A stretch of 64,000 nucleotides of DNA, taken from positions 1,570,501 through 1,634,500 of the forward strand of contig JASPKZ010001598.1 in NCBI GenBank assembly GCA_030220185.1. Reading direction: 5' to 3'. Made by a program: the position numbers and the translations under genes. Shown here piece by piece: positions 1-10,255 of the stretch; position 1 is the stretch's first letter, and the number at the start of each line of letters is the position of its first letter. The notes under the pieces were generated by a model. The model was not told the DNA's origin. It saw nothing but the letters and a program-made list of their open reading frames with translations, and searched no databases. This stretch comes from Diploptera punctata (lineage: Eukaryota > Arthropoda > Insecta > Blattodea > Blaberidae).

Positions 1-174
1 TAGGCTACATAAGTTAGCCAATAAAACACCCAAATCACCAAAATTAAATTTAAAAGATCCAACTAGTTTCAATAGCGAATCTGTAATTTTCAATGTTAAT
101 TATTGACTAAAGGAAAACTAAAATAGGTAAACAAAATAACAAATACAATTTTGACAACGTCACATGACGAGATT
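1..174. other. AT-rich intergenic sequence
   Basis: No gene, tRNA or known repeat boundary is visible here. Confidence 0.5.
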
Positions 175-487
175 CCATCCATAGTAATTCTGCCCGAAGG
201 CAGGTCCTTCACTGCAATCATAGCATTTTCATGCTATGCTTGCAGCTTTACTAGGGAATTGTGTAGGTGTGGTAGCTTCCCGTTGCTTTCCACACCGGTG
301 AAGGATGATGATGATAATAATGATAAGGATGATGATGATGGCCATATGATTTCAGGGACCGTTTAGGCATTAAAGTTTTCCTGACATTTGTCTCACAGGT
401 GAGGAAAAACCCCGATGAAAACCTCACCCAGAAAAACTGTCCCGATCGGGGATCAACCCGGGCCCGCTGCCTGACAAGCGGTGGACA
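175..487 (-). mobile_element. SINE family 1, copy 1
   Basis: Minus-strand copy of a roughly 330-bp tRNA-derived SINE that recurs about twelve times in this window. Family layout is a tRNA-like head with a B-box-like GGTTCGATCCCCGG, a body with TTTTTCCTCACCTG and ACATTTGTC on its complement, an ATC-rich patch, then two small hairpins (CATAGCAT-GAAA-ATGCTATG and CTGCC-TTC-GGGCAG) and a CTATGGATGG end. This copy has lost most of the head between CTGACAAG and CGGTGGAC. Non-coding; Pol III transcription is inferred from the tRNA-like head. Confidence 0.85.
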
Positions 488-514
488 ACACAACAATAAA
501 AACATACAATCTAA

Positions 515-539
515 CAGATACAACTACAACAACAACAAC

Positions 540-590
<51 letters not shown>
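515..590. repeat. ACA/AAT microsatellite
   Basis: A short ACA run passes into about 16 AAT units. A LINE fragment begins directly after it, a junction seen again at several places in the window. Confidence 0.95.
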
Positions 591-599
591 TTGATTAAA

Positions 600-1350
600 C
601 TGCAGAGAATTCATGATAAAAAGGTTGAAAAGCACATATGAATCGTGGGGTCTCTCAGTAAATTTACAACAAAAAACAGAATATCTGGCAATAAATAGCA
701 ATGAAAGAGATAATTTAACATTGGAAGAAGGGATTCAACTAAAGCAAGTGAAACAAACTAAATATTGGGAATAATTATGGATAACATTGAAGGTATAGGC
801 AAAGAGAACATAAAACATAGAATTGAATTGAGTATCAAAATAATATCATCGTTAAATTCCATATGGTGGGATGGGCCTAAGCAAATTTGCAAAGACAAAA
901 AATATATATATTGGTAAAACATAGGTGGAATCTGTTACAATGTATGGAAGTGAGGTATGGACAATCAATAAATACTAAAAGAATGGACTAATAGCTCCAG
1001 AAATTAATTATTTACGCAGAAGTGCCAAAAAGTTAAAATTAGAACATGTCAGAAATAAGTAAACATAGGCCTAATGGCAGCAGACGAATGCATAATTGAA
1101 AGAATTGTGAAGGAATTAAAGTGGTTAGGACATATTTTAAGAATGGATGATCAGCGATTACCGAAGCAACTATATCAATGGCACCCGACCAGGAAGAATA
1201 AAAGAGGGAGACCAAAGTTAACATGGAAGGAAAACATGAAGACAGTAATGCAAGCAAGAGGGCTAAGCATTGAAGATACCCAAGATCGTAGGCTTTGGAG
1301 GTTTGGCACGGGAAGACGGCAGCAGCTGTAATATCCCGAAGATAGAGAGA
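600..1350 (+). mobile_element. LINE family C tail, degenerate
   Basis: Decayed 3' part of a non-LTR retrotransposon. Readable pieces in shifting frames include VTMYGSEVWTIN near 940, corresponding to the LYGSE-W-L block after RT, and a GHILRMDDQRLP stretch near 1130 followed by RKNKRGRPKLTW. That order (YGSE, then GH-RM, then RGRP) is the standard C-terminal part of RTE/CR1-type LINEs. The end carries a GATAGA-type tail at 1340-1356. A second tail of this family lies at 48,330-48,465. Stops and frameshifts make it non-functional; clade not resolved. Confidence 0.8.
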
Positions 1351-1356
1351 TAGAGA

Positions 1357-1640
1357 GAATTAAAGCCATAAGCTCTTCCCTTCCACTCAACCTGTGAAAA
1401 ATATTATAGGCTCCTAAGTCTATACAGAAAAATTTCATAAGATCATAACATAGAATAAATATTTTAACAAATTATACTGAAATTATAATTAATCAAATCA
1501 ATATTATTATAGAAATAAAAAATCGTAAACAATCAATCCACAGAGTCCAAATACAAAACAAAGATATTTAAATTTATTTTCAAAGAAACTAATCAATACT
1601 TTTAAAATTTTAAAGCACAGTTGAGGTTATGTAATAAAAT
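1357..1640 (-). mobile_element. LINE family E 3' end fragment
   Basis: On the minus strand the segment near 1360-1395 reads GAGTGGAAGGGAAGAGCTT followed by ATGGCTTTAA. The same 3'-UTR end with a small AAGGCC/GGCCTT hairpin occurs at 6,826-7,246 and 43,145-43,197. The upstream part is too decayed to translate; its left limit is approximate. Confidence 0.5.
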
Positions 1641-1695
1641 ATTAAAAATATTAAATTAGGACCTGATAAATCAGTCGTCCTAACTAAAATAAGTT

Positions 1696-2656
1696 CATCA
1701 TCATCATCATAGTACATTCACGAATTTAGGCCATTTGTTGACCTGTTTCGGCCTCAAGAGAAACACCATCCAGAAGTCTTTTGAGTGGACGTCCTGGTCT
1801 TCTTCTTCCTGTAGGTTGATATCTTAACATTAGTTTGGGTATTCTGTGATCTTCCATTCGATGAACATGTTGTATCCATCTTGACTTATAATCAGAAATT
1901 TTGTTTTCTAAAGATTCCATGTGTAATTCTTCTAAGATGTCTTCATTTTTTTTGTGATCTAGTAGTGTGTATCCTGCAGTCCTCCGAAGATATCTCATTT
2001 CAGCAGATCTAAGTCTCTGTATATCCTTCTGTTTCAACGTCCATACTTCGCTACCATACAAAAGAGTTGGAAGAGCCAGTGTTTTATACACTTTCAGTCT
2101 TGAATGCTTTTGGACTAACTGTGGCTTGAAGATAGAATTTATTAACCCTAAAATTCTTAAAAATTTAGATATTTTTGCATTTACATCCTTTTCTTCTTCA
2201 TATGAGATATTGCATCCTAGATATGTAAAATTATTCACCTGCTCCAAAATTTTATTGTCCAGTACAATTTTACTTCTGACAGGATCTACACCTTGAAATG
2301 CCATAATTTTTGTTTTTTCTGTAGATATCTTTAATCCATATTCTTCTGTAATTTTGTTAAGTTCATACAGACCTTTCTGTAGATTATCTTCGGAATTTGC
2401 TATTATTATTTGGTCATCTGCAAACAATAGGGTGTTTAATTTTCTATTTTCTGATATTCTTATTCCAAATTTATATGTTTTGTTCCAGCAACATATTACT
2501 TCATTGATATAAATTGCAAAGAGTGTTGGGGATAGGGGGCAGCCTTGTCTCACACCACGATTTATAATTCCTTCTTCAGAAAATCAGTTATTTAATTTAA
2601 TCTTTATGGTGTTGTCTTTGTAAATATTTTGTATGTTCTGCCGAAGTAAATTTGGT
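1696..2656 (-). mobile_element. LINE family B, 5'-truncated, RT and C-terminal region
   Basis: Non-LTR retrotransposon fragment of 961 bp encoding the second half of reverse transcriptase. The frame runs from about 2,655 to 1,729 with a stop near 2,583, then is open: GVRQGCPLSPTLF (RT block 4), LLFADDQII (catalytic FADD box), TYLGC, LPTLLYGSEVWTL, YLRRTAGYT, HVHRMEDHRIPKLM and GRRRPGRPLKR. After the stop come a short GGTC/GGCC stem and an ATG-triplet tail at 1,699-1,712. Flanked by a perfect 13-bp duplication ACTAAAATAAGTT (1683-1695 and 2657-2669), proving insertion. It landed between inverted copies of a CCTGATAAATCAGTCGTC motif (near 1672 and 2780). Dead: the endonuclease and front half of RT are missing. 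Confidence 0.92.
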
Positions 2657-2669
2657 ACTAAAATAAGTT

Positions 2670-2990
2670 AATCAATTAAAATATAAAGACCTTTCAAAAC
2701 AAACTTTCATCTTCTGCATTTCAGCTGGTACTCACCAGTTTAAATGCTTGAAGTTTTCTAACAGAACTTTATTTTAATTGAAGACGACTGATTTATCAGG
2801 TACTAATTTTATATTTTTAAATATTTTCAAAGAAACTAAAATCAGGCAGCCCTAATTTCTTGCTATTGAATGTTCCAGAATCTACCCAGACGATAAAGTA
2901 AGCATTAGGCTATAGAAATTATAATAGCTGAAGTTCTGTGTTGTGAGATGTGAAGTTTCAGAATTTGTGCGATCATGTACCCAAATTATG
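2670..2990. other. Foldback remnant and unrecognised sequence
   Basis: Around 2,778-2,805 lies the inverted partner of 1,655-1,682, so the LINE B copy appears to sit inside an older inverted-repeat element. Nothing else is recognisable. Confidence 0.4.
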
Positions 2991-2991
2991 A

Positions 2992-3386
2992 TTGGAAGAT
3001 AGGTGATGGATGCGAGAGGATAAGTACTGTCCACAGACGAAGTGAATGAAAGCAGAAGGTATTACATAGGCCTACGTCATGAGTGTTCCTTTATACAAAG
3101 AACAGTTTCGAGACTTTATTCACGCAGAAGGAAAATCAAGCTATGTAAAAATGTTATCCATGAAGGACATCGTATGTTAGATATTGAAAACACCCTGACA
3201 GTAATGCACAGAGAAAATAATCCAGCGAAGATAAACGTACTCGAGGAGATGGAAATCTTGAAAGCAGTTAACAACAACGACCATCTGATAAATGAAAACG
3301 AACCCAGTACGTGTAACCCCCTCTACCAGATCTACAGTGAAACACCAGTTTTGAATCCTGCTGATGATAGGAGATGGACCTTTTAG
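2992..3386 (+). pseudogene. Penelope-like element C-terminal coding fragment
   Basis: An open frame of 114 residues starting at 3,042. Residues about 35-100 resemble the tail that follows the GIY-YIG endonuclease in Penelope-like retroelements: KLCKNVIHEGH, then a spacer, IENTLTVMH, then INVLEEMEILKA and a NPLY-like end. The RT and the GIY-YIG catalytic part are absent, so this is a fragment. Assignment is from pattern memory only. Penelope-type foldback ends elsewhere in the window (13.3, 39.3 and 63.3 kb) make it plausible. It could also be part of an unrelated gene exon. Confidence 0.5.
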
Positions 3387-3785
3387 GTAAATATTCCATT
3401 TTTTTATACTTTAACTTTATTCTCAGGTAGTATGACATTCTATCGCTTGCAATTCCCCGTGCCCCCCTTCGTTCCGTGCTTTCATTCTCTTCGTCTGTGG
3501 ACTATAGCCTCGTATAGAACAGAGTAAGCTAATGCATTTTTCTGCAATCATGGTAATGGAGCCAACGTAGATCACGGAAACATGAATAAATAACTTATAT
3601 TTACGAATATTGAAGAGGCATAGGCTATACATTTGATAGACATAACCTATTATGAATAGGCCTACGATCCAGGTTAGGCCTATATGCTAGTCCAGCGTTA
3701 ATAATCTAGATTGATTTGATCTTAGATGTTACAGAGTCTATAAATAAAAAAATATATATTGTGCAATAATATAGGCTATTGCAAT
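3387..3785. other. Unrecognised intergenic sequence
   Basis: AT-rich, with several TAGGCCTA or TAGGCTA marks (near 3,659, 3,678 and 3,771). No gene seen. Confidence 0.5.
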
Positions 3786-4450
3786 GCGAGATTGGGAAGT
3801 GGTTTTTGCAGAAGAGAGAATAAGATTAAAAACCGAGCTATAGCGAGGTTTTTAATTTCCGAGATTCTGTAAAACACATCACAAACGTGTGTTTTGCATT
3901 AGGCTATTTTTGCGCCATGGTGTTTTCAAAATAATAAAAAATAGTAAAATAATAACATTTTTGTTGAACATATTTCCGTTCATTACAAACAACTGACTAT
4001 AGTTAACAGTGTGGCTAAATATTATACGGTAAATGCCGAAAATAATTTAGTTGAGACTACAGCAGACCGTGACACCAATCAGTCATAAAATGGCGGCAAG
4101 TACGAATTTGTTGTTTTATATTGTTTCAAATAAAGTTCACTTCATTTAAAATGCACTTATTTGTTTCGTATAATGTAGGCCTGTACCTATTAATACTACC
4201 TTTTGGATATATTTTTGTATAGCATAGCCTATATATTGTACGTAGTATAGGCTACATAAAGGGCAGTGGTTTTACTTCCTGCACGAGGTAGGTAATATGT
4301 AGGCCTAATATTATATTATAGTTATTTCGGTCGGCAACCCCGAAATGTACAAAACTGAACTTTCGATCATGGCCGCCATTGCTGTAAGTACGACAGAACG
4401 CACTATCGCGCAAAAAAAAATTGTTAGACTCAAGAAAAAAGTTAAATGGC
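3786..4450 (+). repeat. Dispersed repeat R3, copy a
   Basis: About 650 bp shared with 21,650-22,262 at roughly 80 percent by eye: GGGAAGTGGTTTTT, GAGCTATAGCGAGGTTTTT, then AACAGTGTGG, GCAGTGGTTTTACTTCC and GGCAACCCCGAAATGTA. No long frame is conserved between copies, so it is probably a non-coding derivative of an unidentified element. The two copies differ by GGCC-type micro-insertions at different TA sites. Confidence 0.75.
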
Positions 4451-4699
4451 GTGTTTTCCATGTCGAACACGTGTTGGTAGTACAGATACGACTAACCATG
4501 TTGGCACCTGTCTCTCTGCAGGAGATGTTCGTACCAGCCGTATTGATTGCCTACTTGTCAACGCTACACAATCCTTGCTTGAAATACATTGTGTGCCTCC
4601 AGTTGTATCAAGCTTAGGCCTATCCATAAGATACATTGTAAAGTTTTGCTAATAAAAATCACTTAATACCGGTTTTCATCAGCTGTTAAGTTATAGATT
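4451..4699. other. Unrecognised sequence
   Basis: Overlapping short frames of 60-90 codons occur on both strands, but none has a recognisable motif. Confidence 0.4.
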
Positions 4700-5765
4700 G
4701 TATATAAGTTACCACTATTGAGTAACACTAAGAAATTGGGACTGGAAGTAAATATTAATAAAAATAAAAATATGGTCACACATAGAAATACATTATAGGC
4801 ATATAATGGAAAATGGACTATTAATGACAAATGAGGGAAATTTTGAGAAAGTGGCTGCATTCAAATAGCTAGCTACAAGTCGGAAGGTCGAGGGTTCAAG
4901 TCCCGGTGGGGTCAGGATTTTTAAACTGACCCAAACCTTCTGGCGGCACTATGGCCCTGGGGTCGACTCAGCCTCAAACTGAAATGAGTACCAGACGCTT
5001 GTTCTGGGGTAAAGGCGGCCGTCACGCAGGGCTGACAACCCGGCTGACATCAAGTGCCGATTGTCTAGAAAAAGTGGGAGCCTTAACCTCCTACTACCCC
5101 AAGAGCCTCCCGAGGCCTGTTGTGGGATCACTTTACTTTACTTTTTAGGAATAACAATGACTAATAGGAATGAGATGAACAAAGAAATTAAACATAGGCT
5201 CAATTCTGGAAATGCATGTTGGCCTATTATGCATTACAGCGACTCTTTGCGTTCAAACTCCTTTCAAAAAACGTTAAACTGAAAATATATAAAACTATTA
5301 TTCCACCGGTAGGCCTATATTTTATGGATGCGAAACTTGGACTCTTACTTTAAGGGAGGAAAGGAGATCACGAGTATTTGAGAATAAAGTTCTTAGGAAA
5401 TTTTTTTGGACCAAAGAGAGATAAACAGACAGGTGAATGGAGAAGATTACGTAACAGTGAACTACATGGTCTTTATAGGAAGCCAGAAATAATAACAGTT
5501 AAGTCTCGTAGACTGCGATGGGCAGGACATATGACACGAATGGGGAATGAAAGACGTTCATGGAATCTCCTTGTAGGAAAACCAGAGGGAAAATGCCCAG
5601 GTGGTAGGCCAAGAATGAGGTGGGAGAATAACATTAACTACGATTTGAGGGAAGTGGGGCCTACATTACACAGGAAATGATTGGAAAACATTAGCTCAGG
5701 ATAGGGATGTATGGAGAGTTTATGTCCGCGCGGCCATGAACCTAAGGGTTCGATAGTGCCAGTGT
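4700..5765 (+). mobile_element. LINE family A, copy 1, split by a SINE
   Basis: Degenerate family A fragment. 4,700-4,868 matches the post-RT region of the 39.8-kb copy (NTKKLGLEVNIN-like). The copy resumes after the SINE at 5,149 and contains EEFLGNFFGPKRD-like, RRLRWAGHMTRMGNER and GGRPRMRWENNINYDLREV blocks, ending near 5,760 at the conserved GATAGTGCCAGTG end. It carries a TA-GGCA-TA insertion at 4,796-4,803 and a TA-GGCC-TA insertion near 5,310, both absent from sister copies. Non-functional. Confidence 0.85.
4869..5148 (+). mobile_element. SINE family 2, inserted in LINE A
   Basis: tRNA-derived SINE with B box GGGTTCAAGTCCCGG near 4,892. The body carries CTGGCGGCACTATGGCCCTGG and GGCTGACAACCCGGCTGACA, and the end is GAGGCCTGTTGTGGGATCAC plus a CTTTA-type tail. 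Partial relatives lie at 35,513-35,712 and 44,622-44,817, and a minus fragment near 59,765-59,830. It interrupts LINE A between the CAAATAGCTAG and GGAATAACAATG stretches. Confidence 0.8.
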
Positions 5766-5835
5766 GTTAGAGCTAGTTAGGCCCATACATCATGTACACC
5801 TTAAGTTAATTCCCTTTCTATATTCAAAATACTGA

Positions 5836-6110
5836 CAAGCCTCATAAGGTCCTAAGTTCAATTCCCAGTCAGCCTATAGGAATTTTTCCTTAAAGGGAAT
5901 TATTCCTGTGCTTGCCCATGGTCTTGAATGTAGGTTAAGAACTCTCCTGGCGCTTCATTATAATTTATCACCCATCATATTATCGGGGTAACGTAACCGC
6001 CTTCCAGGTGCCCCAACCTAAGAAATGGAATACAATTCCGCCAATGCCAGGTAAGAAAGCCAGAAATGTCATAAAAGACTACCTGGTGGCATTAGACAAA
6101 AAAAAAATTC
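5836..6110 (+). mobile_element. SINE family 5
   Basis: tRNA-like B box AGTTCAATTCCCAGTC near 5,850, then TTTTTCCTTAAAGGGAATTA, GCGCTTCATTATAATTTATC, CAGGTGCCCCAACCTAAGAA and an A-rich end after GGTGGCATTAGAC. A minus-strand copy at 62,898-63,222 shows the same order. The head is truncated upstream of the B box. Confidence 0.8.
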
Positions 6111-6117
6111 AAAATAC

Positions 6118-6235
6118 TTTAACTAAAAACTGGAGTTAAACAAATGCAACAATTAAATGAGTCTAGTTTAATTGTTTTTAATTATTATACTTAGTAAATA
6201 ATTGTTGCATTTGTTTATCTCCCGTTTTTAGTTAG
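6118..6235. repeat. Small foldback element
   Basis: Inverted arms of about 36 bp: TAACTAAAAACTGGAGTTAA... near 6,120 and its imperfect complement near 6,196-6,233, around a 40-bp loop rich in AATTG. MITE-like; no target duplication recognised. Confidence 0.6.
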
Positions 6236-6495
6236 AGATTATTGAGTGTTATAAACAATGTGTAAAGGTTGGATTACATCATTCTTACATACAATACGTA
6301 GGCCTACGTAATAGCAATAGGCCTATGTTCATTTTTGACGCCCAAGCTCCCTTCATGTAATTTTCACTGAAGGAAAGTCATATCGAAGAGTAGGCCTATG
6401 GCTAGGCCTATAGGCTATCTACTTTTTACATGTAAATTATTAACAATACGTATAGCCTAAGATATGTAGGCTATATATATAGCCTTTTGTAGGCC
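6236..6495. other. Unrecognised, GGCCTA-dense sequence
   Basis: Contains many TAGGCCTA-type marks (near 6,299, 6,318, 6,391, 6,404 and 6,451 onward). No gene seen. Confidence 0.5.
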
Positions 6496-6823
6496 TTAAT
6501 AATTTCAAATAGGAATGAGATGCACGAACATATAAAACTTAGGCTCAATTCCGGAAATGCATGCTATTAGGCCTATACATTATAGGGACTCGTCTAAACT
6601 CCTCTCAAGAACATTAAACTGAAAAAAATATATAACTGTTATTCTCCCAGATAGGCTATATGGATGTGAAACATGGACTTATATTATAAGACAGGAGAAA
6701 ATATTACGAGTATTTGAGAATAAAGTTCTTAGAAAAAGTTTTGGAGCAAAGAGAGATGAACAAACAGGCGAATGGAGAAGACTACATAACAGTGAGATGT
6801 TATAATGAGATATAATAGGAAGT

Positions 6824-6867
<44 letters not shown>

Positions 6868-7515
6868 TTTATTTTAGCTGGCAGAGTTAAGGCCATAAGG
6901 CCTTCTCTTCCACTCAACCAGCGAATAGTAAAATTATACAAAAATTACTTACATATTACAATTTTAAGATAGGCTATTAAAATACAGACTAAACAAAATA
7001 CAATGATGATGGATCTAATACTAGCTAATGCTAACAAAAACATAGAATATAATAAAATTAAAATGATATAAAATAAAGTAAGTAGCTTCCTACATGATTA
7101 TTAATAGAATGCTCTAGCCTATATAGTTGTTATGCAGTTAATGTTTTCATTGTGTCGAACTTAAGATATCAGTTAATTTGGATTTAAATAATGATAGCGA
7201 TTGACAGTCCCTGACATGACTGGGAAGTGAGTTCCATGCTCTAGCCATTAAGTATCGTAGACTGCGATAGGCAGGGCATGTGGTACGAATGGGGAATGAA
7301 AGGTAGACATGAGAGTTTCTTGTATGAAAACCAGAGGGAAAACGCCCAGTTGGTAGACCAAGGATGAGGTATGATAATAACATTAACCATGATTGGAAGG
7401 AAGTAAATTATAGGCTACAGGGATTTTTGGAAAATATTAGCTCAGGATAGTAGGCCTAATGTATGTAGAGCTTATGTCCGTGCGGCCATGAACCTATGGA
7501 TCCGATAGTGCCACT
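6496..7515 (+). mobile_element. LINE family A, copy 2, split by LINE E
   Basis: Family A tail in two parts, 6,496-6,825 and 7,247-7,515. The first ends in the family's AGGAAG...GTT stretch; the second resumes exactly at AAGTATCGTAGACTGCGAT and runs to the GATAGTGCCACTGAG end. It has TA-GGCC-TA near 6,573 and TA-GGC-TA at 7,411-7,417 where the intact copy at 62 kb has plain TA. Pseudogenic. Confidence 0.85.
6826..7246 (-). mobile_element. LINE family E 3' fragment inserted in LINE A
   Basis: Minus strand encodes ARAWNSLPSHVRDCQSL then FKSKL, a pattern typical of the extreme C terminus of CR1/Jockey-like LINEs (R-WNSLP-R-FK-L). The 3' UTR has an AAGGCCTTATGGCCTT stem and the element ends in an ATT tail (6,826-6,862). 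It is a different LINE lineage from families A and B, which lack this C-terminal signature. Confidence 0.75.
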
Positions 7516-7734
7516 GAGTTAGTTTGTATGTTTGTAAAGTCATCAAATAATGGTTAAAGCATTCCAGTTTGCGTGAAGTTTAAGGAAACACTCACTCAAT
7601 GTAAGGAAACAATCAGCTGTTCATAGAGTCCGCCATTTTGCCTTGTTATGTAAGTCTTATGCAAGGGTATGAATACGTGGCTCTCATGAAAAGTTACAAA
7701 CCTCAAGCACACGGCATAACTTTGCAGTCATTAT
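7516..7734. other. Unrecognised sequence
   Basis: No feature recognised. Confidence 0.4.
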
Positions 7735-8038
7735 GCTGGTCAACATGATTTTTGTCTCATGAATAGCTACCAATAGTTGTACTTAATGCAGTTTTTTTAT
7801 CGTGTTTCAAATATGTATCATATTCGGAATTTCTCCTTCACCCACAGTTTTTTTTATTTCAATTTAAATTAATGGATTTAAATAATAATTGTTTTAACAA
7901 ACGTTTTTTCGTCCATTTGTTCATTGAGCGATGAGCACGGGGAACACTTTCATCAGGAGATTTCAGCTATGGAAAAGAGATATCAAGGCAAATGGAATCC
8001 TAATATGCTGGCCGATTATTGTTGGTCCATCAAGAGGT
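7735..8038 (+). repeat. Repeat R1 copy a (CACTG-ended element, 3'-truncated)
   Basis: Left 300 bp of a 0.53-kb repeat found five times (also 23.9, 45.8, 50.8 and 52.9 kb). Complete copies have CACTG...CAGTG termini. This copy keeps an open stretch reading EHFHQEISAMEKRYQG then KWNPNMLADYCWSIKR, conserved in the other copies. It carries TA-GC-TA at 7,764-7,769 where another copy has plain TA. Confidence 0.8.
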
Positions 8039-9184
8039 GTGAACTTATATGAAGTCACTTTTACAGTATCTATAATGAATAACTGTAGGCATTTTCCCTA
8101 ACATCCGGTCTCTAGGCCTATGGGCCTAAAAATTCTGGCTACAGGATTTAAGTTATAACTTTATCCATTACATGAAAGATGATTGGAATGAAAGTATAGG
8201 CCTACCTATGGTGTTATGAATACATAGTCCTTTATATAGATTTTTTATTGTTTTATAGATTATTTTAATTATTCAAGCAAAGTCTTTTGAGATGGACTTT
8301 AGACATTCAAAGTCTGTTGAGATAGAGTTTAGACATGATATAGTTCAGAGCAAAGTTTGCTTAAGCTAACTGTAAACATCCCTACATTTAGTTCATTGGA
8401 ATGTTAGTGAGTACAGTTAGGGTATTTCGAGGTCAAATTGAGTATTATAACACTTGAGAAGTGAGGGTCTCGTGTCTGTCTGTGTGTGTAAACGGCTGAA
8501 GGGTAAGTCACCGACCATTTTTCTTAAAATGTAGTCCATACCCTTTTTTGTAAACAGAATCAATTACCTTAACTATTTTGATACATGCTTTCAAGGGATA
8601 GTAGAATTCTAAACAATGTAGACTGTTTTAATACTAAATTTTCAAAAAAGGGATATAACATTTTTTTAATCATGTAGATTAGGTTAGATTTATAAATTCC
8701 ACAACTCCCTCTTCTCAACCCCCCAAGAAAGTACTGTAGTTTTTAATATTGGCTTAGATTAGATTTAGGGCTAGACTACTTAGGGTTTCTAATTATTTAT
8801 ACTTTAGTAATAAAATAGTTTAAAATAAGACTCCATTTGTTTATTTCAAAACATGTATACTGTACATCCTCATACTAACGCTCGGCTAGATAAACGCTAC
8901 CAGATTTTCCAAGTCCCGAAGGTCCTTTAAGCCTAAGAAATCCAGTTGGGTTCATAACATATGGCGTTATGTAATTTTTTTAACGTCTTCCTGGTACTAC
9001 TCCCATGACCCATAGGCCTATTGAAATGTTTGGATTGGGCCTGTGGTCGCTACGACTACCTCCCGTTGACTTTTCTGCCTCATTTTATTCCTCAGGCTCG
9101 GAATCATTAGCCATCACCCGGCGTTTCAACTAGATGCCAGCAACTACATACCTACATAGACATAACTTGGATGGATAAAGGTAA
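8039..9184. other. Long stretch without recognised genes
   Basis: AT-rich and non-coding as far as can be seen. A pair of roughly 30-bp imperfect tandem units (AAAGTCTTTTGAGATGGACT and relative) lies at 8,280-8,340. Confidence 0.5.
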
Positions 9185-9465
9185 AGTGAGTTCGAGTCTC
9201 GGTCACTCCATGTGGGTTTCATGATGGACGAAACGGAGCATGGGCAGGCTTTTCTTTTACTCCTGTTTTCCCATGCCACAATTTCTTTCCACCATTTCTC
9301 CATATTCATATCATCCATTTCGTTTCATTTCATTCATCTGCCCCCGTGATAGTGCGTCAGGCGTAGTCGGCCGGCACCCTTGTCATTCACAGACCTCTAT
9401 ATAAGGGGCTACATCTCATTTCACGACCCGACCCTGAGTTGGACACAAGTCGAGGATAGGATATA
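9185..9465 (+). mobile_element. Possible tRNA-derived SINE (family 6)
   Basis: GAGTTCGAGTCTCGGTC at about 9,188 matches a tRNA B box. It is followed by a non-coding body containing CACAGACCTCTATATAAGG and ending in an ATT microsatellite. Only one copy is seen here, so family status is inferred. Confidence 0.4.
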
Positions 9466-9467
9466 TA

Positions 9468-9509
<42 letters not shown>

Positions 9510-9532
9510 TATTATTATTATTATTATTATTA
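9466..9532. repeat. ATT microsatellite
   Basis: About 21 ATT/TTA units with one interruption. Confidence 0.95.
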
Positions 9533-9534
9533 TG

Positions 9535-9866
9535 CCCACCGGTGTGGTCTCGAGGTAGCGTGCTGCCTTTTCACGTAGCGGGCCCGGGGTCGATCCCCGG
9601 TTGGCGCAGTTTTCCTGGGTGAGGTTTTTTATCGGGATTTTTCCTCACCTGTAAGACAAATGTCAGGAAAACTTTAAGGCTCAAACGGTTCCCAAAATCA
9701 TATGGCTATCATCATCATCCTTATTATTATCATTATCATCATCCTTCACCGGTGTGGAAAGCAACAGGAAGCTACCACACCTACAGTTCCCTAGTAAAGA
9801 TGCAAGCATAGCATGAAAATGCTATGATTGCAGTGAAGGAGTTGCCTTCGGGCAGAATTACTATGG
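9535..9866 (+). mobile_element. SINE family 1, copy 2
   Basis: Near complete: head TGGTCTCGAGGTAGCG, B box GGGTCGATCCCCGG, body, ATC-rich patch, both 3' hairpins and the ACTATGG end at 9,866. The next copy starts at the following base. Confidence 0.9.
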
Positions 9867-10191
9867 AGGTAGCGTGCTGCCTTGTCACGTAGCGGGCCCG
9901 GGTTCAATCGCCGGTCGGGGCAGTTTTTCTGGGTGAGGTTTTTATCGGGATTTTTCCTCACCTGTAAGACAAATGTCAGGAAAACTTTAAGGCTCAAACG
10001 GTCCCCAAAATCATATGGCCATCATCATCATCCTAATTATCATCATCATAATCCTTATTACCATTATCATCATCATCATCATCATCATCCTTCACCGGTG
10101 TGGAAAGCAACGGGAAGCTCCCACACCTACTATTCCCCAGCAAAGCTGTAAGCATAGCATGAAAATGCTGCCTTCGGGCAGAATTACTATG
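9867..10191 (+). mobile_element. SINE family 1, copy 3, fused tandemly
   Basis: Begins inside the tRNA-like head (AGGTAGCGTGCTGCC), lacking the first bases. It lacks part of the 3' hairpin region: ATGAAAATGCTG runs straight into CCTTCGGGCAG. Head-to-tail with copy 2 without spacer. Confidence 0.9.
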
Positions 10192-10196
10192 AAAGG

Positions 10197-10253
<57 letters not shown>
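10197..10253. repeat. TTA microsatellite
   Basis: Nineteen uninterrupted TTA units, directly followed by a 5'-truncated LINE. Confidence 0.95.
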
Positions 10254-10255
<2 letters not shown>

